From assembly GCA_026785985.1 (NCBI GenBank), contig JAJAYX010000159.1, positions 1 to 11,274 of the forward strand: a stretch of 11,274 bases of DNA. The letters are read 5' to 3'. Numbering within the stretch: the first letter of the stretch is position 1; each line of letters opens with the position of its first letter. The translations under genes and the position numbers were made by a program. Below the pieces are notes generated by a model. It made no database searches, had not been told where the DNA came from, and saw only the letters and a list, made by a program, of their open reading frames with translations. Source of the DNA: Rudanella sp. (GTDB lineage: Bacteria; Bacteroidota; Bacteroidia; Cytophagales; Spirosomataceae). Shown piece by piece: positions 5,596-11,274 of the stretch.

Positions 5596-8064
5596 TTAAT
5601 TCGCCCGCCGGGTTTCGTCGTCCGAGCCGGTGCGCCGTTGCCGTTCGCCTTTCAGTGTTTGGTTACCAAACGTGTACGTCAGGTTCAGCAGGGCTATGCG
5701 CGTATCGAACGTCAGCACACCTACCTGGCTGCCACTCGGCGTTTTTACGGTCGGGCGGAAGCGATTGGTGTGAAACACGTCCTGCACACTGAACTTGAGT
5801 TTCAGGGCCGACGAGACCGCCTTTTGCACACCCGTATCCAATGCGCCTAACCAAGGCGTTTGCCAGATGCCGTTCACGGCGGGCGTGCTGACCCAGCCGT
5901 TGAGTTCGGCCGTCCAGCCATGCCCCAGCGTAAAGGCGTTGTTACCGTTGAGCCGCCCCGCTACGTTCTGAATATGGAGGAGCGTTCCTTCGTAATCGTA
6001 CTGAAAGCGGTTGTAGTAGCCCAGCACATTGGTTTGCAGTTGCCAGCCTTTCACAATCGTCAGCGGCCAGCTTAAGGTCAGCGTATAGCCCTGCGAATGG
6101 CCGAGGTTTTCCAGCGTGACGTACGTCTTATTGCCTTCCAGCGCGTGGATCGTGAAAAACATCAGGTCGGTGGTGTAATTGGCGCCCAGCGACGCGAACA
6201 CGCCGTTTGCCAGGCTTAGTTTGGTCTCCAGCGCGTGCGTGAACTGCGGTCTCAGGTACGGACTCCCTTGATTGTAGGCATATGGGTCGACGTAGCCCCG
6301 CGCCGGGTTCAGGTTTTGGTAGTTCGGCCGGTCGATGCGGTAACTGTACGAGAACGTCAGCGTCTGGTTGGGCGATAACGGCCGCGACACGAACAGGCTC
6401 GGAAACCACTTCAGGTAATCGCGGGCGACGACCTGATTCAGCGTCAGGACCGGGCCGCCGATGCGGTTACCTTCCGAATGGGTGTGCTCAACCCGGAGAC
6501 CTGCCTGCACGTCCGTTTTTGACCCCTGGCCCCGTCCCCATTTACCCGACACACTGACGTAGGCCGCGTTGACGCGCTCCGTGTACTGAAAACGGTTCGA
6601 CAGGGCCGGATCAGGCACCAACGCACCGGCTTCTCCACTACTCAGTACCAGGTCGTTATCGGTTTTCACCGACGCGCTTTTCAGGCCCGTTTCCAGTTTC
6701 CAGCCGTTCGCCAGTGGTCGGTTGTAGTCGGTTTTCACCGTACGGATGTTCACCGTCGAAGGCTGGGTAATGAGTAGACCACCAACCGGTGAACTGACGT
6801 CGCCAATCGCAAGGAGCGTCTCTGTACGTAAGCTGTTGGTGTACTCGCGGCTGAAATGGCCAAAGTCAACGTCGGCGGTTAGCTGGCCGCGTCCACGGCG
6901 GCCATTTTTCTCGCCAAACGAGTGCTGCACATTCAGGTTACCGACCTGGTTCTGACTAAAAACGTCGTAGGTCTTATGCGTCCGCGTTTGCAGGTAAACC
7001 GGCCCGCCCTCGGTACGGCGGAAACTGGCTCCGGCCGGACCACGTTCGCGGTGGTCGCTCCAGAATCCCGTCCAGACGACACCAATGGTAGTGGTTTTGG
7101 TCGGCGAAAAGTCCAGCCCGGCTTTGGCATTTTGGCCTGAATCCCGGAATTTCAGGTAGGTGTACTGGCTAACTAAGTTCCGCCGGGATGCGTCTGCCGG
7201 ACTGGGGTCGGGCTGATTGCGGGTGAGCTGAAAGTCCCAGTAGTTGCCGCCCCGGTTCAGGCTGTAATTCCCGAACAGGTTCAGCTTCTTGGTCCGGTGG
7301 TTCAGTTGCAGACTGCCCCGCTCCCGGTCAAACCGCCCCGATCCGCCCGCTATGGATGCCGTACCGTTGGTGCCTACGTTACTGTTTTTCTTGAGCCGGA
7401 TGTTGATGATTCCCGAATTTCCGGCCGCGTCGTATTTCGCCGACGGGTTTGTAATTAGCTCAACCGTCTCGATATTATCACTTGACATAGACCGCAGCAG
7501 CGCAATCACGTCCTGCGCCGAGAGGTAGGTTTGTTTGCCGTCGATCTGGACAATGACGCCTTCCTTGCCTCGTAGCTGGAGCCGCTCGTTCTGGTAATCG
7601 ACCGTTACGCCCGGCGCTTTTTCCAGCACTTCCAGCGCGGTGCTGCCGCTGCCGACGATACTGTTGGCGACGTTGACTACCATCCGGTCGAGTTGCTGCT
7701 CGACGAAGGGTTTTTTGGCCGTTACCTGCACTTCCGCCAGTTTGCCGGTGAGTTCGGACAGGGCCAGTACGGGTACGTCTGTCGGGCTGGATGTTACAGT
7801 CAGCACCGTTGAATGCACTTTCAGGTAGCCGACCGCGGTGGCCCGTACGATGTAACGACCGGCCCGGACATGCTCAAACGCGTAGGTCCCCTGCTGGTCG
7901 CTGGCGGTTCCTTTGGCCACAGTCGAGTCGCGGGCGTTGAGCAGGGCCACGCTGGCAAAAGGCAGGGGCTTGCCGGTTCCGTCGTGGACAAAGCCACTCA
8001 AGGTTGTTTGTGCCGTGGCGGTCAGGCTAACGAGTAGAAAAAAAATGATGTGGATAGATTTCAT
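5596..8064 (-). CDS. TonB-dependent receptor / outer-membrane beta-barrel protein
   Basis: The 822-residue protein starts with a signal peptide (residues 1-18, ending ATAQ). A carboxypeptidase-regulatory-like domain follows at about 20-105 (LSGFVHDGTGKPLPFASVAL, then GRYIVRATAVGY). The plug domain lies at about 113-225, with VLEKAPGVTV, a segment IVQIDGKQTYL, and IETVELITNPSAKYDAAGNS. The remainder is a beta-barrel of the OMP_b-brl_3 type, with alternating aromatic strands and recurring turns such as FSYSYRIDRPNYQNLNP. The last strand ends NLTYTFGN, and a charged tail of about 20 residues follows. Such proteins import or bind large ligands at the outer membrane using TonB energy; the ligand cannot be read from the sequence. 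There is no SusD-like gene beside it, so it is not a classical polysaccharide-utilisation pair. It is the first gene of the minus-strand operon with the SGNH/MBOAT pair, and is divergent from the two-component system. Confidence 0.93.
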   Translation of the reverse strand: MKSIHIIFFLLVSLTATAQTTLSGFVHDGTGKPLPFASVALLNARDSTVAKGTASDQQGTYAFEHVRAGRYIVRATAVGYLKVHSTVLTVTSSPTDVPVLALSELTGKLAEVQVTAKKPFVEQQLDRMVVNVANSIVGSGSTALEVLEKAPGVTVDYQNERLQLRGKEGVIVQIDGKQTYLSAQDVIALLRSMSSDNIETVELITNPSAKYDAAGNSGIINIRLKKNSNVGTNGTASIAGGSGRFDRERGSLQLNHRTKKLNLFGNYSLNRGGNYWDFQLTRNQPDPSPADASRRNLVSQYTYLKFRDSGQNAKAGLDFSPTKTTTIGVVWTGFWSDHRERGPAGASFRRTEGGPVYLQTRTHKTYDVFSQNQVGNLNVQHSFGEKNGRRGRGQLTADVDFGHFSREYTNSLRTETLLAIGDVSSPVGGLLITQPSTVNIRTVKTDYNRPLANGWKLETGLKSASVKTDNDLVLSSGEAGALVPDPALSNRFQYTERVNAAYVSVSGKWGRGQGSKTDVQAGLRVEHTHSEGNRIGGPVLTLNQVVARDYLKWFPSLFVSRPLSPNQTLTFSYSYRIDRPNYQNLNPARGYVDPYAYNQGSPYLRPQFTHALETKLSLANGVFASLGANYTTDLMFFTIHALEGNKTYVTLENLGHSQGYTLTLSWPLTIVKGWQLQTNVLGYYNRFQYDYEGTLLHIQNVAGRLNGNNAFTLGHGWTAELNGWVSTPAVNGIWQTPWLGALDTGVQKAVSSALKLKFSVQDVFHTNRFRPTVKTPSGSQVGVLTFDTRIALLNLTYTFGNQTLKGERQRRTGSDDETRRAN

Positions 8065-8191
8065 GGGATAGTTATTGATGATTGCTTAGTCGCAGACAAC
8101 TGCCTTTGGGACAACACAGGAACGGATACCCCGTTATGGGTTGACTGCTACAAACGTATAGAGCCTAAGCGTGGGCCGAAAAGCGGACAGG

Positions 8192-8292
8192 GTGAGTGGT
8201 ATCGAATTTCGCGTGAGCTGTCGAATTTCTGAGCGAAGCGGGTGAACGGTCAACGGAGTGGTTCACTCAAAAAAACGACCACTCACTCAAAA
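8192..8292. repeat. Cluster of CACTC-based direct and inverted repeats
   Basis: CACTCAAAA is repeated exactly at 8264-8272 and 8284-8292 (20-base period). The first copy is also the right arm of the hairpin GAGTG-GTT-CACTC (8256-8268). GTGAGTGGT at 8192-8200 is the perfect reverse complement of ACCACTCAC at 8278-8286. AACGG is tandemly repeated at 8245-8249 and 8252-8256. The cluster is upstream of the kinase gene and about 130-230 bases upstream of the receptor start, a sensible place for operator sites serving either direction. Confidence 0.45.
8202..8229 (+). repeat. Direct repeat TCGAATTTC, 19-base period
   Basis: TCGAATTTC occurs at 8202-8210 and again at 8221-8229, giving a 19-base centre-to-centre distance. 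Two 9-base direct repeats about two helical turns apart resemble the general layout of LytTR-regulator binding sites (9-base repeats about 21 bases apart), but the bases do not match the published consensus. A regulatory role is inference. Confidence 0.4.
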
Positions 8293-8298
8293 GAAGGG

Positions 8299-8325
8299 GT
8301 CATTCAGCTAGGCGGGGTGAATGAC
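8299..8325 (+). promoter_or_regulatory. Hairpin overlapping the first possible kinase start codon
   Basis: GTCATTCA (8299-8306) pairs perfectly with TGAATGAC (8318-8325), with an 11-base loop. The right arm contains the ATG at 8321. In the mRNA this would bury that start codon, which argues that translation begins at the later ATG at 8336 or 8366, or that the hairpin controls initiation. Confidence 0.4.
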
Positions 8326-10393
8326 GAAGCTGTTTATGAGTACCTTGTCTATTATTCACAATCGCATGCGACCGCTTCTTCTCCTGACTTTACTGCTAAA
8401 TTGGTCTGTTGCCTTCGGGCAGGAGAAGCCGCTGGTATTACCTGGCAAATTGTCTAAACCACAGATGGACATCGGGCCGTTTACAACCTTTTACGAGGAC
8501 TATTCGAGTGATACGATGTCGGTTGCCGTGATTCTGACAAAATCATTTCGCCCGTTTTCGCCGAGCTTGGCCGAACAATTCCAAGCCCAGCATAAAGGCT
8601 TCAGATGGCTACGCTTCACGCTTCAGAACAACAGCCCGGAGGATTCCGTAAACTTATGGCTTCATGTAGGTCGTCACCATTTAATTCGCTTGTTTTCAGT
8701 TGATTCATTGAGCCGTTCTACCTTGCTGACCGTTACTGGAACGAGCGTCGCGGCTAAACTCATAGCATCTGACGCCCCCAGTCGGATGGCGGTGCCGGTC
8801 GTACTCAGGCCTGGACAACGGCAGACCTATTTGCTCAGTATATCTACTTTTCAGAGTCCGGACTTTGTACAGACAACCCTCTACACACCACTATTCTACA
8901 AAGCATTTTTGAATGATTTGCACCAGCATCAGCTACCAGCACTTGCGTTTTACGTTGGCCTGATTGCCTGTCTGGTATTCATGGGCCTGTTTGCAATGGC
9001 GCAATATGTAACAAACCGGGATCTCATCTACGCCTGGTATTCGCTGTACGTGCTGGCTACCTGTTTCTACTTTCTTCGCCTGCCTGAAACGTTTTTTCAA
9101 CTCGACTGGTGGTTACCCAATCATCCGCTGCTACGCCTGGCACTACTGCCCATCGTTCAGTATATAGCACTGTTTTTCTATACCTTATTTTTCGGTACGC
9201 TCTTAGAGCTATCACGCTATCAACCTCGACTTTGGCGATGGTATCGCTATCAGTTGATGGTTTTGGCCGCCTTATCTGTCCTGGCAATGGCCATCTATCT
9301 AATTTGGGGAGGCAGTACCCTTCTGAGTGTCTATTTCAGTCGTTCTTCGGGTGTCGTTGTCATGCTGTTGGTGGGGAGCGAACTACAACTGGCCGCTTTA
9401 GCGCTTCGAGGCCGCCATTTGTTGCGGGGCTATGCATTCACGGGTTTGGTATCCATGATAAGCGGAGCCGTGCTCATGTTTCTGCTAAATCGCTTCGACA
9501 TACCGCGCACGAATGTATTCCTGCTAATGCCTTCGCTTTTTTTGGGATCGGGAACGCTGCTCGAAGTTCTCTGTTTTTCGCTGGCGTTGGGTCGGCGAAC
9601 ACGCCTGATCGAAATAGAAAAGAAACAGATACAGCAGCGTTACGCCCATGACCTGGAAGCACAACTGGCCCAGCGCACTCAGGAGATTGAACAACAGAGC
9701 CGCCTGCTGGAAGCCCAGCACATCCGCCTGCTCGAAACCGAGTTTGAGCGGAAACTGGCCGATACCGAGATGACCGCTCTGCGGGCTCAGATGAATCCGC
9801 ATTTTATCTTCAACTGCCTTAACTCCATTAAGCTCTATACGCTCGACAATGAAGCCGACAAAGCCTCCGACTACCTCACCAAGTTCGCCCGATTGATCCG
9901 ACTGGTGCTGGAAAATTCCCGCTCGGAACTGGTGCCGCTGCAAAACGAACTGGAAGCCCTGCAACTCTACATCGAACTGGAAGCCATGCGCTTCAAGCAG
10001 AAAGTGCAGTTTGCCATCAACGTCTCGCCCGAAATTGACCGGCGGTATCTGTGCATTCCGCCCCTGTTGTTGCAGCCCTACGTGGAAAACGCCATCTGGC
10101 ACGGGCTGATGCACAAATCCGAGGGAGGGATGGTAACGGTAGAGGTCAGCCAGCCCAAAGATAATCTGCTGCACATCGAAATCACCGACGACGGCGTAGG
10201 TCGGGATCGGGCTGGGGTGTTAAAGAGTAAGTCGGCTGGTAAGCATAAGTCGTTTGGGATGCAGGTAACAGCGGATCGAATCCGGATGATCAATCAGTTG
10301 TACAACATCCAGACCCAGGCTCAGGTCGTGGATCTGGTGGATAGTTTTGGTGAGCCATGCGGCACACGAGTGATTTTACAGATACCAATATGA
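8321..10393 (+). CDS. 7TMR-DISM sensor histidine kinase, LytS/YehU-like transmitter
   Basis: The longest frame has 690 residues (numbering from the ATG at 8321). The ATG at 8366 (M16) gives the cleanest signal peptide, a leucine-rich core ending AFGQ. An exported 7TMR-DISMED2-like beta domain spans about 40-190 (FRWLRFTLQNNS at 94-105). A seven-helix 7TMR-DISM region lies at about 205-425 and a glutamine/glutamate-rich coiled coil at 428-490. The His_kinase-type transmitter starts at MNPHFIFNCLNSI (491-503), with phosphoacceptor H494. The N box PYVENAIWHG (586-595) and the ATP-lid glycines DDGVG (623-627) and FGM (645-647) follow. The protein should sit in the inner membrane, sense a periplasmic ligand (often proposed to be carbohydrate for DISMED2) and phosphorylate the adjacent regulator. 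Its stop overlaps the regulator start. Sampled GC is about 42% in the sensor half and 58% in the transmitter half. Confidence 0.93.
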   Translation: MTKLFMSTLSIIHNRMRPLLLLTLLLNWSVAFGQEKPLVLPGKLSKPQMDIGPFTTFYEDYSSDTMSVAVILTKSFRPFSPSLAEQFQAQHKGFRWLRFTLQNNSPEDSVNLWLHVGRHHLIRLFSVDSLSRSTLLTVTGTSVAAKLIASDAPSRMAVPVVLRPGQRQTYLLSISTFQSPDFVQTTLYTPLFYKAFLNDLHQHQLPALAFYVGLIACLVFMGLFAMAQYVTNRDLIYAWYSLYVLATCFYFLRLPETFFQLDWWLPNHPLLRLALLPIVQYIALFFYTLFFGTLLELSRYQPRLWRWYRYQLMVLAALSVLAMAIYLIWGGSTLLSVYFSRSSGVVVMLLVGSELQLAALALRGRHLLRGYAFTGLVSMISGAVLMFLLNRFDIPRTNVFLLMPSLFLGSGTLLEVLCFSLALGRRTRLIEIEKKQIQQRYAHDLEAQLAQRTQEIEQQSRLLEAQHIRLLETEFERKLADTEMTALRAQMNPHFIFNCLNSIKLYTLDNEADKASDYLTKFARLIRLVLENSRSELVPLQNELEALQLYIELEAMRFKQKVQFAINVSPEIDRRYLCIPPLLLQPYVENAIWHGLMHKSEGGMVTVEVSQPKDNLLHIEITDDGVGRDRAGVLKSKSAGKHKSFGMQVTADRIRMINQLYNIQTQAQVVDLVDSFGEPCGTRVILQIPI

Positions 10394-11163
10394 AAGCCCT
10401 GATCATCGACGACGAACCTGACAATGTCCGCCTGCTGGCCTTGCAACTGGCCCGGCACTGCCCGCAGGTCGAGGTAGTCGGGCAGTTTACGGATAGTGTC
10501 GAAGGGCTAAAAGCCATTCAGAGTCTTCAGCCATCACTGGTCTTTTTAGATATTGAGATGCCCCTCATGAATGGCTTTCAACTACTGGAAAAGGTGGGTG
10601 ATATTTTCTTTCATATCGTGTTCGTCACCGCTTATGACCAGTATGCCGTGCGGGCGTTCCGGTTCAGCGCGTTAGATTACCTGCTCAAGCCCATCGACAC
10701 TGTCGACCTGATTGCCACCGTCCGACGGGCCGAAAACACCGCTCGTATCAATCCCCAGCAACTGGAACTGATGCGACACTATTACCCGGCTGGCCCGATG
10801 CTCGGTGGCACAACCGGGCCCGGGCGGGGCGGCAACCCGAACCGCATTGCGCTCCCCCACGCCAGCGGTATGGTGTTCGTGGATACGAAACAGATTATTT
10901 ACTGCGAAGCCGACAGTAATTATACCCGGTTTCATCTCGAAAATGGCGAGGTGTATATGGTTTCAAAAACGCTTGGCGACGTGCAGGACGTGCTCGAAAC
11001 CCGCGATTTTGTGCGGGTTCACCGGCAGTACATGGTTAACCTGGACCACATTCAGAAGTTAGTTAAAGGCGAAGGAACGTACCTGCTCCTGACCAATGGG
11101 GTCAGCATTCCCGTGGCCCGTCAGCAGAAAGACCGGCTAATGGAGCGGTTTGGGTGGCTATAA
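10390..11163 (+). CDS. LytTR-family response regulator
   Basis: The chosen ATG at 10390 overlaps the kinase stop codon as ATGA and gives a normal 257-residue protein beginning MKALIIDDEP. An upstream ATG at 10357 would add 11 residues inside the kinase gene and is less likely. The receiver domain (1-115) has the acidic pair D7/D8, phosphoacceptor D54 in FLDIEMP, T80 in FVTAYD and K100 in LLKPID. A glycine/proline-rich linker at about 134-152 leads to a LytTR DNA-binding domain (about 153-255) with YCEADSNYT, the conserved FVRVHRQYMVNL segment (207-217) and IPVAR. The overlap implies translational coupling, so kinase and regulator are made together. The regulator should bind paired short direct repeats; the divergent region holds candidate repeats, so control of its own operon and the receptor operon is a reasonable inference. 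Confidence 0.95.
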   Translation: MKALIIDDEPDNVRLLALQLARHCPQVEVVGQFTDSVEGLKAIQSLQPSLVFLDIEMPLMNGFQLLEKVGDIFFHIVFVTAYDQYAVRAFRFSALDYLLKPIDTVDLIATVRRAENTARINPQQLELMRHYYPAGPMLGGTTGPGRGGNPNRIALPHASGMVFVDTKQIIYCEADSNYTRFHLENGEVYMVSKTLGDVQDVLETRDFVRVHRQYMVNLDHIQKLVKGEGTYLLLTNGVSIPVARQQKDRLMERFGWL

Positions 11164-11274
11164 TTGCTACGATCAATCAAGGCTATTTGATATCTGGCAG
11201 CAGCGGCTGACCGTCCGCTTTGGTAGTTGCCACCAAAAGTACAAAACCACGGTCCGATCAGCAGTTTACTAACC
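11164..11274. other. Short trailing sequence, no gene identified
   Basis: These 111 bases after the regulator stop hold no convincing gene or terminator. A small stem AGCGG/CCGCT (11202-11206 with 11215-11219) is the only dyad of note and is followed by TTGG rather than a T-run. Confidence 0.4.

Larger units (their letters stand above)
8065..8320. promoter_or_regulatory. Divergent intergenic region between receptor operon and two-component system
   Basis: These 256 bases separate the starts of the receptor gene (minus) and the sensor kinase gene (plus), so both promoters should lie here. I found no convincing match to the Bacteroidota sigma consensus (TTTG about 20 bases before TAnnTTTG); the nearest candidate, TTTG followed 22 bases later by TATCCGTT on the minus strand near 8120-8153, is weak. 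The half nearest the kinase gene (8191-8325) is crowded with short direct and inverted repeats described separately. Confidence 0.6.

Noticed and set aside
5596..8064. SusC-type glycan importer with a SusD partner
   Set aside because: No SusD-like lipoprotein gene is adjacent, and the barrel resembles the OMP_b-brl_3 type rather than a SusC of about 1000 residues.
8120..8156. Candidate Bacteroidota promoter for the receptor operon (TTTG then TATCCGTT on minus strand)
   Set aside because: The -7 element lacks the TTTG end of TAnnTTTG and the spacer is long, so it is not called as a promoter.
9524..10174. Minus-strand 216-codon frame antisense to the kinase
   Set aside because: It lies entirely opposite the conserved kinase transmitter; the sequence is glutamine/phenylalanine-rich antisense noise.
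11183..11257. Possible C-terminus of a minus-strand gene (reads RGFVLLVATTKADGQPLLPD before a TAG)
   Set aside because: It looks protein-like, but an in-frame TGA at about 11258 limits it to 24 codons with no ATG, so it is not supportable as a gene.

Overview
The window looks like a chromosomal stretch from a Bacteroidota member, most likely a Cytophagales bacterium of the Spirosoma type. This is inferred from gene style, since there is no rRNA here. The supporting signs are a TonB-dependent receptor with an N-terminal carboxypeptidase-regulatory-like domain, a 7TMR-DISM sensor kinase paired with a LytTR response regulator, a DUF418 membrane protein, and no Shine-Dalgarno sequences before the starts. 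Base composition is uneven: about 58-60% GC in sampled lines of the central genes and about 41% in sampled lines of the gene at 499-1254.

Left edge (1-498): an insertion-sequence graveyard. The first 61 bases, read on the minus strand, are the start of an IS5-like transposase that runs out of the window. At 205-377 there is a degraded N-terminal piece of a second, IS701-like transposase. Its two frame segments meet at an A-AAA-AAC heptamer. A lone AT-rich gene for a multi-pass membrane protein follows at 499-1254 (minus).

Centre (1534-8064, all minus strand, transcribed right to left): a TonB-dependent outer-membrane receptor (8064-5596), a membrane-anchored SGNH/DltD-like protein (5589-4435) and an MBOAT O-acyltransferase (4422-2935). 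The gaps between them are only 6 and 12 bases, so they almost certainly form an operon. A DUF418 membrane protein (2811-1534) follows after a 123-base gap. A hairpin with a perfect 17-bp stem (1305-1356) lies beyond it and probably marks the end of the transcription unit. An MBOAT plus SGNH pair is the usual arrangement for moving acyl groups across the inner membrane onto an envelope or exported glycan.

Right side (8321-11163, plus strand): a divergently transcribed two-component system. It consists of a 7TMR-DISM sensor histidine kinase and a LytTR response regulator, coupled by an ATGA start/stop overlap. The 256-base divergent region (8065-8320) is rich in direct and inverted repeats that could be operators. 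The working hypothesis is that the kinase senses an extracellular, possibly carbohydrate, ligand and that the LytTR regulator controls the receptor/acyltransferase operon, its own operon, or both.

No tRNA, rRNA, CRISPR array or replication origin was seen.
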